A model generated the notes under the pieces. The model was not told the origin of the DNA, did no database searches, and saw nothing but the letters and a program-made list of their open reading frames with translations. A stretch of 42,276 nt of DNA. Source: an uncultured Eggerthella sp. GTDB lineage: Bacteria > Actinomycetota > Coriobacteriia > Coriobacteriales > Eggerthellaceae. The position numbers were made by a program, and so were the translations under genes. Positions 7,039 through 14,954 of this stretch are shown piece after piece (position 1 is the stretch's first letter; every line of letters starts with the position of its first letter). The DNA is taken from the NCBI GenBank assembly GCA_900551155.1, contig URVA01000004.1, positions 1 through 42,276 of the forward strand. The letters are read 5' to 3'.

Positions 7039-8379
7039 ATGTCTTGTCCTGAAAAAAATGTAGGGATACTAGAATCCAATAGTTTCAATATGAATAACCT
7101 CGACAAACTTGACGAGGACCTTCGCTCGATGGTTGCACGTCGTGAAGTTCTTGGGCCTTGCTATCGTCTTTTTTATCAGAAGCCTCTTCATTTAGTGCGC
7201 GGAAACGGTACGCGCCTGTTCGATGCTGATGGAACAGAGTATCTAGATATGTACAACAACATCCCATCCATCGGACACAGCAACCCCGTCATTACTGAAG
7301 CAGTAACGCAGCAGTTGCAGCTCATTAATACCCACACGCGCTATGTTCATGAAAACCTTCTTGATTACGCAGACAACCTTATCGCACTGCTTCCTGATGA
7401 AATCGATCGCATCATGTTCATGTGCTCGGGCTCCGAAGCAAATGATTTAGCGGTACGATGCGCTCAACTCTATACTGGCGGAACAGGCATTATAGTTACC
7501 AGCGAAGCCTACCATGGCAACACCGCTCTCATCTCAGGGCTTTCTCCTTCTATCGGTAAAGATGTGCCTATGAGCATGACCATGCGCATGATTCCCTCAC
7601 CGGACACCTATCGAATCGGAACAGAAGATATTTCGCAGTGGATGTGCGACCAAATCGCGCAAGCAATTGCCGACATGCGGCGTCGTGGCATTTCTTTCGC
7701 GGGCGTCTTATTTGACAGTATTTTTTCTTCGGATGGAGTAATACCCGGCAAACCTGGATTTCTTAAGCCTGTCGTTGATTTGGTTCACAACGAGGGCGGC
7801 GTATACATTGCCGATGAGGTACAGCCTGGTTTTTGCCGCACCGGCGAATCCTTTTGGGGATTCGAGCGCCACGCCCTTGTTCCCGACATTGTTACCATGG
7901 GAAAACCAATGGCCAATGGCATTGCTTGTTCTGGCATGGCGATTAAGCACGAAATTCTCGATGCTTTTGCCCAAAACAACCCATACTTTAATACTTTCGC
8001 AGGAAATCCCGTTGCCATGGCTGCCGCGCAAGCAGTCCTGGACTATCTCAAAACCAACAACATCCTTTCCCACACAAAAGAAATGGGAAGCAAGCTCAAA
8101 TCAATGCTTGAAGGTATGCAAGCCGACTACCCTCTCCTCGGAGATGTGCGAGGTAGCGGATTGTTTATTGGAGTGGACATAGTAGAACCTCATACCACCA
8201 CTCCAAATCGATCCCTTGCAGTAAAGCTTATCGAAGTGCTTCGTGAACATAAGGTTCTCATTTCGCTTTGCGGACCTCACGGAAACGTGCTTAAAATACG
8301 CCCTCCCCTTGTCTTCGACGATGCAGACCTTGATTGGTTTGCTGATGCGCTTCAATCATCCCTGAAAGAACTGTCCTAA
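7039..8379 (+). CDS. class-III PLP enzyme, probable ethanolamine-phosphate phospho-lyase
   Basis: 446 residues, fold-type I aminotransferase class III. Visible features are the cofactor phosphate loop CSGSEAND (about 129-136), EAYHGNT (156-162), the cofactor-pyridine aspartate in IADEVQPGF (D259), and the Schiff-base lysine in TMGKPMANG (K289). Overall it resembles AGXT2-like enzymes, a group that includes the ethanolamine-phosphate phospho-lyase, which splits O-phosphoethanolamine to acetaldehyde, ammonia and phosphate. The ATG follows AGAAAGGAG at good spacing, 15 bases after the HAD gene. An ethanolamine permease and an APH kinase flank it, which favours the phospho-lyase over a simple transaminase. 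No amino acceptor can be deduced, so a transaminase role remains the alternative. Confidence 0.75.
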   Translation: MSCPEKNVGILESNSFNMNNLDKLDEDLRSMVARREVLGPCYRLFYQKPLHLVRGNGTRLFDADGTEYLDMYNNIPSIGHSNPVITEAVTQQLQLINTHTRYVHENLLDYADNLIALLPDEIDRIMFMCSGSEANDLAVRCAQLYTGGTGIIVTSEAYHGNTALISGLSPSIGKDVPMSMTMRMIPSPDTYRIGTEDISQWMCDQIAQAIADMRRRGISFAGVLFDSIFSSDGVIPGKPGFLKPVVDLVHNEGGVYIADEVQPGFCRTGESFWGFERHALVPDIVTMGKPMANGIACSGMAIKHEILDAFAQNNPYFNTFAGNPVAMAAAQAVLDYLKTNNILSHTKEMGSKLKSMLEGMQADYPLLGDVRGSGLFIGVDIVEPHTTTPNRSLAVKLIEVLREHKVLISLCGPHGNVLKIRPPLVFDDADLDWFADALQSSLKELS

Positions 8380-8391
8380 AAGAGGTATCTC

Positions 8392-9396
8392 ATGGCTAAC
8401 AATTTCGAAAACCCCGAAATATTTGCAGAAATAGCGCAACAAGCTGCGGAACGCTACCCTTTTGAAGCTCCCGCTGTCAAACTTCTTGCTTTTTCAGAAA
8501 ACGCAACGTATTTGGTATTCAACCCCCACACGCAGGAAAAATATTGCGTACTGCGCGTAGGGCGTCCGGGATACCACACCCTTGAAGAATACGAAAGCGA
8601 AATAAGCTGGCTGCGGCAAATCAACGACTACACACCCCTTGTGGTTGCCAACCCGATTCCAGCTGCAGATGGCAGTTTCATCCAGCAGATTCCCGACGAA
8701 GCTACTGCCACCACTTATTTTTGCGTAGCGACTGAATTTTTAACGGGACAAACTCTCGAAAATGACAACGCGCCTGATGCAGCGGTTCGCCACTTTGAGA
8801 CTTTAGGCAAAATTACCGCCTATCTACATCGCCAAACAGAAATATGGAATGGCACCAAAAATATCAAACGCTTCCATTGGGATACCGAAAACATGATCGG
8901 CGAACAGGCGATTTGGGGCAATTGGAAAGACTACCCGGAAATGACCCCTGAAGCCGAAGAAAAAATCACGCAGTGTTGCGCAATCATAAAATCTCGGCTC
9001 GATAAATATGGGAAGAATCCCCGAAACTATGGCGTGATTCATGCTGATCTCCGCGATACCAATATTCTTGTTGACGGAGATGACATTAAGGTGATCGATT
9101 TTGACGATTTTGGATTCGGCTGGCATTTGCATGACTTAGCAAGCGCGCTTACGTTTATTGAGGATCGCGAAGACGTGCCTGACCTCGTAAATGCCTGGCT
9201 TGATGGATATCGAAAGGTTCTCCCTTTTACCGACACTGACTTTGTCGAAATTGACACGTTTATTTTGCAGCGTCGCATTCAAATGCTCGCTTGGATGGCA
9301 AGCCACCAAGACTCGACTCCCGTACAAGGATATATGCAGGGATACATGGAGGGAACCATGGAACTTGTTGATCGCTATTTGCGATTATTCGCTTAA
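8392..9396 (+). CDS. APH/choline-kinase-fold phosphotransferase, probable amino-alcohol kinase
   Basis: 334 residues. The kinase catalytic loop HADLRDTN (H217, D219, N224) and metal-binding DFDDFG (from D236) match the aminoglycoside phosphotransferase/choline kinase/homoserine kinase II fold. An N-terminal lobe with strands TYLVFN and CVLRVG lies at 39-57. ATG 8392 follows AGAGGT and is 12 bases from the PLP gene, so the two are co-transcribed. In some bacteria related phosphotransferase and class-III PLP domains occur fused in one polypeptide, supporting a kinase/phospho-lyase pair. I infer ATP-dependent phosphorylation of ethanolamine. The family is broad, and an amino acid, sugar or drug substrate is not ruled out by sequence. 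Confidence 0.75.
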   Translation: MANNFENPEIFAEIAQQAAERYPFEAPAVKLLAFSENATYLVFNPHTQEKYCVLRVGRPGYHTLEEYESEISWLRQINDYTPLVVANPIPAADGSFIQQIPDEATATTYFCVATEFLTGQTLENDNAPDAAVRHFETLGKITAYLHRQTEIWNGTKNIKRFHWDTENMIGEQAIWGNWKDYPEMTPEAEEKITQCCAIIKSRLDKYGKNPRNYGVIHADLRDTNILVDGDDIKVIDFDDFGFGWHLHDLASALTFIEDREDVPDLVNAWLDGYRKVLPFTDTDFVEIDTFILQRRIQMLAWMASHQDSTPVQGYMQGYMEGTMELVDRYLRLFA

Positions 9397-9420
9397 TCCA
9401 ACACAGAAAAAGGACTGGCC

Positions 9421-9762
9421 ATGAAGGAAATTGAAATAATCATCAACGGAGACAAGCTTGAAAGGGTCAAACGCGTTCTGGGGGCCTTTAGTGACAATGG
9501 TGTTTTTGTAAATCAAGGTTTTGGATACGGACACCAACATGGATATCGACAAGTGTATACGCGAGATGACAATCGAGGCGTAAATCTTTTGCCCAAAGTT
9601 TCAGTACGTACTGTAGTTGCTGACGAAAACGTAGAAGCTATTGTCAACGAAATGGTAAATACCCTGGGAAATGATTCATTTGGCGATGGAAAGATTTTTA
9701 TAAAAGAAGTAGTTGAGGCTATTCGCGTTCGTACCAATGAACGCGGAAATGAAGCTCTATAG
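9421..9762 (+). CDS. PII-family nitrogen regulatory protein
   Basis: 113 residues with PII features in order: an N-terminal beta strand IEIIINGDKLERVKRVL, a T-loop region between GFGYGHQHG and LLPKV (Q about 39), the B-loop GDGKIF, and the C-loop IRVRTNERG. The T-loop lacks the Tyr51 uridylylation site, having RDDNRGVN there instead. PII trimers bind ATP/ADP and 2-oxoglutarate and control transporters or enzymes by T-loop contact. It is the last gene of the ethanolamine module, 24 bases after the kinase, with AAAGGA before its ATG. No amt gene is nearby. The likely role is to couple the ammonia-releasing pathway, or the permease itself, to nitrogen and energy status; that is inference. Confidence 0.85.
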   Translation: MKEIEIIINGDKLERVKRVLGAFSDNGVFVNQGFGYGHQHGYRQVYTRDDNRGVNLLPKVSVRTVVADENVEAIVNEMVNTLGNDSFGDGKIFIKEVVEAIRVRTNERGNEAL

Positions 9763-9816
9763 CTACCATCCTTGAATTGACCTACATAACAATTTGCTTA
9801 CATTAAAAAGCGACAG

Positions 9817-9863
9817 AATTTCCGAAGAAAGCAGCGCTAGTTACCTTCTTCGGAAATTTTTTT
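9817..9863 (+). terminator. intrinsic terminator of the ethanolamine module
   Basis: A 13-bp perfect stem pairs AATTTCCGAAGAA (9817-9829) with TTCTTCGGAAATT (9846-9858), with a T-run at 9857-9863. It terminates the + strand operon after the PII gene. Its right arm lies inside the last codons of the convergent ANTAR gene, so both genes share this DNA. Confidence 0.9.
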
Positions 9864-10392
9864 GTGAAGAAGAACCGCCTGAGCAATTTTATGTAGTGGA
9901 ACACGTTGATCCATTGATGCTTTACGCATTAATTGATAAGCCTCTTTTTCGCTGAAGCCCTGGTCAATTAAAACACCTTTGGCTTGATCAATCAGCTTTC
10001 GATCATCTAATTTATGCTCTAGCTCTTCTATAGTTTTCTTGCTTTTGCTTATGTACGCGTTACGTATTCGGGCGAAATCGATTTCCTCTAGCAAACGGGA
10101 ATCAATGCGATCTTTTTGCACAAATCCCCCAACGCCCCTTTGTATAAGGTTTTCTTTTTCATTGAAAGAAAGCTCTTGATATACCACTACCATCGGAATT
10201 GTTGTCTGAAGTTTTACTCTTTCGATAATTTGATCAATTTTTTTCAAATTCGGAAACCGAAATTATCAAACAGAGTGATTCTCTTAGAGTTTCCACGGAT
10301 AAGTGATCGCAAATGCGAAAACCCGCCGCTTCCAAGATGGCTTTAATACGATCGATATTGATTGCACCTAAAACAATAATGTGCTTTTCCAT
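9837..10392 (-). CDS. ANTAR-domain RNA-binding regulator with degenerate receiver, frameshifted at an A7 tract
   Basis: Two overlapping frames together encode one ANTAR regulator. The ATG at 10392 (AAGG upstream) gives MEKHIIVLGAINIDRIK... and ends in a stop right after a seven-A run (10238-10244 as T on the + strand). The second frame continues from 10247 with ERVKLQTTIPMVVVYQE and ends in a clear ANTAR domain: LIDQAKGVLIDQGFSEKEAY, then QLMRKASMDQR. With six A residues the frames join into a protein of about 184 residues, the usual family size. The receiver half lacks the phospho-acceptor Asp (LIISVS instead) and the acidic pocket, so it is a pseudo-receiver. ANTAR proteins bind paired hexaloop hairpins in leader RNAs; two candidates precede the permease gene. 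The break may be real decay, phase variation, slippage or a sequencing error. Confidence 0.8.
10238..10244. repeat. A7/T7 homopolymer at the ANTAR gene frame break
   Basis: Seven consecutive T on the + strand (A on the coding strand) occur in the codons for E-F-E-K. Deleting one base fuses the two halves of the regulator exactly at the expected junction between receiver strands. A-tracts of this length are known sites of polymerase slippage and replication error. Confidence 0.75.
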
Positions 10393-10496
10393 CACTAACT
10401 ACCTTATTTTGCTTCATACAAAATAAGCATATTGACTCGGTATTTCACTATCGTTTCAGGCGGTTTTCCACTCTGCAAAATTGCTTAATTTGTGGG

Positions 10497-10580
10497 ACTG
10501 AATTTGCGAGACACACCACTAAATCTGCAAGACGGATCACCAAATGCGCAAGACGCGATACTTAATGCGCAAGATGCACC
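10497..10580. repeat. 21-bp tandem array, 4 units
   Basis: The core C(G/A)AG recurs at 10507, 10528, 10549 and 10570, a constant 21-bp step. Units contain AATGCGCAAGACG-like sequence. It lies in the 233-bp gap between the ANTAR gene start and the 3' end of the CaiA-like gene. A shorter direct repeat, ACCTTGTCGA, flanks it at about 10579 and 10608. No terminator for the CaiA-like gene was recognised. Confidence 0.7.
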
Positions 10581-10625
10581 TTGTCGAGCTCATCCTAATG
10601 GGACGGACCTTGTCGAACCTCCTAA

Positions 10626-11783
10626 TTATTCCGCATAGCTTTTCATGATAAGAGGCGCAGCAATATATACCATAATCTGGTCAGTGCCTTCTGCTATCTG
10701 ATTACCACGGCAGTCTTCCCAAATAGTGCTTACGCGCGCACCTTCGGTATATCCTAAACCACCCAAAATCTGCATAGCATCGCTTGCAACCTGAGTAGCA
10801 GTTTTGGGAATATAGCGCTTCATCAGCGCAACCGATAAGCGCTTTTCGGGATGATTCGTTTCAATAGACCACGCCGCATGATAGAGCATCGCTCTCATGG
10901 TTCGCAGGCTAACTTCCATGTCGGTAAGCATCTGCTCGATCTGCTGGAACTGCCCAATTGGCACACCAAACGCCTTACGACCACGGGCGTTTTCTACCGC
11001 ATCTTCCATTGCAGCTTGCGCCATACCAAGCGAAGATGCACACGTAAACACACGACCGTATTCCAACAACCTAAACAGATGACGAAAACCGCCTTTGTGG
11101 CCAATAAGACGATATTCGGGTTTGAGTTCCACTTCATCAAAAGAAACCGAAGCGAACGGCACCATGGACTGGCCAATCTTATTGATAGGAATTGCGCGAA
11201 TGCCAGGCAAGTTATGAGGAATCAGCCAAAACGAAAGCGGCGGGTATTTGTCGGCGCTCGGATTGTCTTTATCGATTGCTGCCACCAAAATGTTAGGCGA
11301 ATACTCGCCGTTGTTTACGTAGGTTTTCTGTCCATTGAGGACGAGTTTGCCGTTGCGCGTTTCAACCGAAGTACTCATGCTCATAGTGTCGGAGCCTGCG
11401 TTAGGCTCAGAAACCGCAAGCGAAAACATCAGGCGACCCGTGTTGCGATAGTTTTCCAGTACCTCAGAAACCACACCGTCATCTGCAAATCCGCTTAGGA
11501 TCTGCAGGTTGAATAAGTCGTTTTGGAACGGAAGCGCCGCACCCGCACAGCGGGAAAGCTCCTCCAAGATAAGCGTCTGACCCATAATATCCAGGCCACG
11601 ATGACCATCGCTTTGCACCTTGTCTAGAGCAAAGTAGCGATCAACGAAGCCCTTCACTACCTCGTCAGGCAAGCCTTGGTCGCGACGCCACTGGAATACA
11701 TGATCTGCAGTAAAAACTTCTTCACCGAATGCGCGAAACGTCGCAATGATATTTTTTTGGTTGTCTGATAGCTCGAATTCCAC
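10626..11783 (-). CDS. acyl-CoA dehydrogenase, CaiA (crotonobetainyl-CoA reductase)-like
   Basis: About 385 residues. Acyl-CoA dehydrogenase features are the flavin-contact segment SLAVSEPNAGSDTMSMST, NGKLVLNGQKTYVNNGEYSP, a central SVSFDEVEL strand, AFGVPIGQFQQIEQML, and the C-terminal AMQILGGLGYTEG followed by EGTDQI. It resembles CaiA, which reduces crotonobetainyl-CoA to gamma-butyrobetainyl-CoA with an electron-transfer flavoprotein. I chose the GTG at 11783, which has GAGGGG six bases upstream, rather than the GTG at 11801. It lies downstream of a CaiD-like hydratase, but a terminator hairpin stands between them. No caiB, caiC or caiT is in the window, so another short-chain acyl-CoA substrate is quite possible. 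Confidence 0.75.
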   Translation of the reverse strand: MEFELSDNQKNIIATFRAFGEEVFTADHVFQWRRDQGLPDEVVKGFVDRYFALDKVQSDGHRGLDIMGQTLILEELSRCAGAALPFQNDLFNLQILSGFADDGVVSEVLENYRNTGRLMFSLAVSEPNAGSDTMSMSTSVETRNGKLVLNGQKTYVNNGEYSPNILVAAIDKDNPSADKYPPLSFWLIPHNLPGIRAIPINKIGQSMVPFASVSFDEVELKPEYRLIGHKGGFRHLFRLLEYGRVFTCASSLGMAQAAMEDAVENARGRKAFGVPIGQFQQIEQMLTDMEVSLRTMRAMLYHAAWSIETNHPEKRLSVALMKRYIPKTATQVASDAMQILGGLGYTEGARVSTIWEDCRGNQIAEGTDQIMVYIAAPLIMKSYAE

Positions 11784-11870
11784 GATTAACCCCTCGCGCA
11801 CAGCGCTGCTTTATTCGTAACCATTTTCTTTGCGCGCCGCTTTTGTGCAGCGCATTTCTGTACAAACCTG

Positions 11871-11906
11871 TACAAAAGAAGGATACGGCACTTGCGCGCC
11901 GTATCC
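11871..11906 (-). terminator. terminator after the CaiD-like gene
   Basis: On the minus strand GGATACGGC pairs with GCCGTATCC (arms at 11898-11906 and 11881-11889), followed by TTCTTTTG. It separates the CaiD-like gene from the CaiA-like gene. A doublet CTGTACAAA (about 11859 and 11869) immediately beyond could belong to the CaiA-like gene's promoter or operator. Confidence 0.65.
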
Positions 11907-11978
11907 TATCATCAAGTTTTTCAATATGTAACCCTTGCGCTCAGAATCGCGCGAGCTTAGCGGCAAGGACATTCGCGC

Positions 11979-12767
11979 CTAGCGGCCCTTCCATACAGGT
12001 TCGCGTTTTTCAGCAAATGCCGTGGCGCCTTCGATCTTGTCTTCGCTTGTTTGAGTGATCTTTTCAATCTCTTCCAAAATCTCCCAACCCTTGGAAGGAT
12101 AAACCACATTTTCGCCCATAGTTTCGTAAGCCGTACGCTTGGTGCATTCGATGGCAAGCGGCGCACCCTTACAGATAAGCTCAGCCATCTTAATGGCTTC
12201 ATCCAAAACCGTGCCTGGCTCTACTGCTTTATTAATAAGGAAGCACTCTTCTGCCTTCTTGGCAGAAAATGGCTCGCAGGTAAGCATAAGTTCCATCGCG
12301 GGTTTTGCGGGCATCATCTGCATGATGCGCATCAAAAGACCGCCGCCTGCTGCCGTTAAACCACGGCGAGGTTCTGGTAGTGAAAATTCCGAATCGGTGC
12401 CCGCGATAGCAAGATCACAAGCAACCACAATTTCTACGCCGCCACCTAACACGCGTCCATTTGCCGCAGCAATAATCGGCTTAGAAATATAACGCTTGCA
12501 CATGCCGGCGAATCCACTTTTTTCATATCCTTCGGGTGCATGCATAGTTCCTGCAGCAATTTCTTTAAGGTCGCTGCCCGCACAGAAGCAATCGCCCACA
12601 TTGGTGATGATTCCCACACGCAACGAATCAGTTTGCTCCAAGTGATCAAACGCCTGACAAAGCTCCAACCACATAGCGCTGTTGATAGCATTTTTTGCCT
12701 CAGGCCTATTGAGCGTAACAATATAAATGCCGTCGCGCTCTTCGGTAAGAATGTATTTGTATGACAT
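11979..12767 (-). CDS. enoyl-CoA hydratase/isomerase, CaiD (crotonobetainyl-CoA hydratase)-like
   Basis: 262 residues, crotonase fold. The oxyanion-hole segments are CAGSDLKE (62-69) and ANGRVLGGGVE (102-112). Both catalytic glutamates of hydratases are present, E112 in GGGVE and E132 in LPEPRRG. The C-terminus FAEKREPVWKGR is nearly the same as the tail of CaiD, the hydratase that adds water to crotonobetainyl-CoA to give carnitinyl-CoA. ATG 12767 follows AAAGGGG. With the CaiA-like dehydrogenase next to it, this suggests part of a carnitine- or betaine-type acyl-CoA route, but the substrate is inferred from tail and context only. Confidence 0.78.
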   Translation of the reverse strand: MSYKYILTEERDGIYIVTLNRPEAKNAINSAMWLELCQAFDHLEQTDSLRVGIITNVGDCFCAGSDLKEIAAGTMHAPEGYEKSGFAGMCKRYISKPIIAAANGRVLGGGVEIVVACDLAIAGTDSEFSLPEPRRGLTAAGGGLLMRIMQMMPAKPAMELMLTCEPFSAKKAEECFLINKAVEPGTVLDEAIKMAELICKGAPLAIECTKRTAYETMGENVVYPSKGWEILEEIEKITQTSEDKIEGATAFAEKREPVWKGR

Positions 12768-12876
12768 ATGATCCCCTTTCTTTTCCCCTCATAAATCATA
12801 CGCCGTTGCTAGCGGATAAACCATTAGCTTTATTTCATGGAAACGCACTTGCCCATGCATAGCTTTCATCCACGGC

Positions 12877-12965
12877 GAAAGCGCGCACGTACACACTAAG
12901 TTGTACGCTGCGCAAACACACGCTAAGCCGTACGTAGTGAAAGCGCGCGTAGCCCTCGCGTCCAT
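12877..12965. repeat. degenerate repeat in spacer
   Basis: GAAAGCGCGC occurs at 12877 and 12939, and CTAAG..GTACG at 12896 and 12923. The 238-bp gap between the CaiD-like gene and the hydrolase is otherwise featureless apart from the hydrolase terminator. Confidence 0.4.
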
Positions 12966-12966
12966 A

Positions 12967-12994
12967 AGAAAAAGCGCCCGCATAAAGCGGACGC
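12967..12994 (-). terminator. terminator of the alpha/beta hydrolase gene
   Basis: On the minus strand GCGTCCGC (12994-12987) pairs with GCGGGCGC (12981-12974) around a 5-nt loop with one internal mismatch, followed by TTTTTCTT. It is 12 bases downstream of the hydrolase stop codon. Confidence 0.85.
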
Positions 12995-13005
12995 CAGAAA
13001 ACTTC

Positions 13006-13692
13006 TTACATAAATTCTTTCAAGAACTTATCAACCGCCGCATTGAAAGGTACGGGGTTGTCGTAGGCGATGAAGTGGTCGCCCTGAATGAGTACCAATT
13101 CCGACTTGGGCAGACTCTTGTAAATAAGTTCTGTATGATCGCCAGAAATCATGTCGTTAGTACCTACGATAACTAGCGTTGGTACCTCCAGTGCAGCAAG
13201 GCGCTTCGGATCGATAGCGGGCTGCGATGCCATAAGGTTCCACAGCTCGTAGCGCTTCATATCGCGTTCGCTTTCATTCTTCCTTGCTTCGCATTCTTTC
13301 GCCTTAGCAATAATACGCTCGCGAACGGGCTCGATAACACCTTCGATGTTTAAGTTTGCGCCATTCAAAATAAGCTTGTTAACACGCTCGGGATTGTTGA
13401 GCGCAAACAAAAGCGCCGTAATGCCGCCATCGGAAAAGCCCAAAATGTTCGCGCGGAAAATACCATGCTCGTTCATGAAGTCGAGCAAATCTTGCGCGAA
13501 CTGATCAAACGTGAATGGTGCCGTGCCGCGAGGTGACTCACCATGACCGCGCGTATCAATAGCAATTACGCGATATTCCTTTGAGAAGTATTCGATCTGG
13601 TGCCTAAAACGCGTGCAGTCTTCACCATTGCCATGAAGCAGAATAAGCGGGAAACCTTCGCCCTTTTCCTGATAATGAAGCTTAATGTCCAT
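13006..13692 (-). CDS. alpha/beta-fold hydrolase
   Basis: 228 residues. The oxyanion HGNG (about 20-23), nucleophile elbow GFSDGG (Ser near 94), acidic residue in VGTNDM and final histidine in GDHFIAYDNP form the catalytic set of the serine hydrolase alpha/beta fold. DTRGHGESP is typical of small lipase, esterase or acyl-hydrolase members. ATG 13692 is preceded by AAGGAGGGG. It appears to be a single-gene unit on the minus strand. The substrate is not identifiable; proximity to acyl-CoA enzymes makes an ester or thioester conceivable but unproven. Confidence 0.8.
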   Translation of the reverse strand: MDIKLHYQEKGEGFPLILLHGNGEDCTRFRHQIEYFSKEYRVIAIDTRGHGESPRGTAPFTFDQFAQDLLDFMNEHGIFRANILGFSDGGITALLFALNNPERVNKLILNGANLNIEGVIEPVRERIIAKAKECEARKNESERDMKRYELWNLMASQPAIDPKRLAALEVPTLVIVGTNDMISGDHTELIYKSLPKSELVLIQGDHFIAYDNPVPFNAAVDKFLKEFM

Positions 13693-13934
13693 AGCCCCTC
13701 CTTAAAATATGTATCTCACGCGCCCTAGAATTAGAACCACATGATGAAACAAATTCGAACAGAACAATTCCCCTTTATTGTCTTATTTATATTGTAGCGG
13801 TGTTTTTCGCTGTTCAGACGCACAAGACACCAAATGGTTTTAATCTTGGCGAATTTGGGTACTTATCTGAATTCTCGCTCCCTGTACAATACATATAAGG
13901 GACAAGATACGGGGTATTCGAAAAGGGGTCCACC

Positions 13935-14549
13935 ATGAAAATCCTTGCTATTAACGGAAGCCATCGCGTAGGCGAAAATACCAGCAAACTCTTGCAGATG
14001 GCCCTCGACGAAGCTGCTGCTTTAGGTGCCGAAACCGAAATGGTTGATTTGGCCGAGCTGGATATTGAATTTTGCGCTGGCTGCAACAAGTGTTTATTTA
14101 AGCCGATGTGCTCTATCAGCGATGACATGGACGAACTGAAGCAGAAGATGCTTGATGCTGACGGCATTATTTTGGGCTCCCCTGACTACTTCGGCAACGT
14201 TACCGCGCGTATGAAAAACTTTATCGATCGCACGCGTCCTCTTCATATGACCTCCAACCAGCTAAAAGGTAAGGTTGGCGGCTTTCTAACGATGTCTGGC
14301 CTGGATAACTGTGGTGCAGAAAGCACGAATGCAGTACTGGAAAACTTCTTTGCTACTCATGAAATGCTTATTGTGCATCCTCGCCCTGAAGGCCCTGTTA
14401 TTGCCTCGGGCATTACTGGTTCGCTGATGGCAGGCATGCAGGACGGTAAGCCCCGTTGGCGCCGCAGCGTAGAGGAAGATCCTATTGCGCCACTTCTGGC
14501 TCATCAGCTTGGCAAAGATATGGTGGAATTGATTCAGCGCTTGAGTTAG
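13935..14549 (+). CDS. flavodoxin-like NAD(P)H-dependent FMN oxidoreductase
   Basis: 204 residues of the flavodoxin/FMN-reductase fold. The phosphate-binding loop is NGSHRVGENTSKLL (7-20), followed by a cysteine patch CAGCNKCLFKPMC (about 51-63) typical of iron-sulfur-flavoprotein-like members, and then GSPDYFGNVTARMKNFIDRT, which contacts the isoalloxazine ring. ATG 13935 follows AAGGGG. A plausible extended -10, TGTACAAT, lies near 13881. The gene probably transfers electrons to small acceptors such as quinones, and the partner is not visible. It converges with the orphan HTH gene, with only 8 bases between stops. Confidence 0.82.
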   Translation: MKILAINGSHRVGENTSKLLQMALDEAAALGAETEMVDLAELDIEFCAGCNKCLFKPMCSISDDMDELKQKMLDADGIILGSPDYFGNVTARMKNFIDRTRPLHMTSNQLKGKVGGFLTMSGLDNCGAESTNAVLENFFATHEMLIVHPRPEGPVIASGITGSLMAGMQDGKPRWRRSVEEDPIAPLLAHQLGKDMVELIQRLS

Positions 14550-14557
14550 TTGCGAAA

Positions 14558-14890
14558 TTATTTAAAGGCGTCTTCGCCTGCTTCGGAATACATACCGACC
14601 CATTCTTTTACGCGATGGCGATTCGGGATGTGATACTTCGCCATAACCTCAACCACGCCCATGCCGCCCAGCCTATCGCGGGCTACCGCCATTTTTATTT
14701 CAGGAGAATAGGTCACGCGTTCGTCTGCGTGGCTGGTTAGAAATTCTTTGGTACCTAGCGCACGCCAGGTATACGACCAGTCACGCACGGTTTCCCGATT
14801 AACGCCCAATTCAGACGATACTGCCTTGTATCCCATGCCTTTTTCAAACAACTCGGCAGCTCTTTGCCGAACCGCCATGCTCCATTTCAT
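14558..14890 (-). CDS. orphan helix-turn-helix protein, IS3/IS150 OrfA-like
   Basis: 110 residues with two HTH-like modules: RQRAAELFEKGMGYKAVSSE then LGVNRETVRDW, and later EIKMAVARDRLGGMGVVEVM then AKYHIPNRHRVKEW. This double arrangement is like the OrfA of IS150-type elements. There is no downstream OrfB (DDE transposase) on either strand, so it is either a remnant or a domesticated DNA-binding protein. I place the start at the ATG at 14890, which has AGGGG eight bases upstream, rather than the GTG at 14917. An inverted repeat lies about 65 bases upstream. Confidence 0.65.
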   Translation of the reverse strand: MKWSMAVRQRAAELFEKGMGYKAVSSELGVNRETVRDWSYTWRALGTKEFLTSHADERVTYSPEIKMAVARDRLGGMGVVEVMAKYHIPNRHRVKEWVGMYSEAGEDAFK

Positions 14891-14954
14891 AAGATCATCC
14901 CCTTGCAGCACTTCCACGGATGAAGAGTGCTAACGCAACGATTTTTCAGAATTG

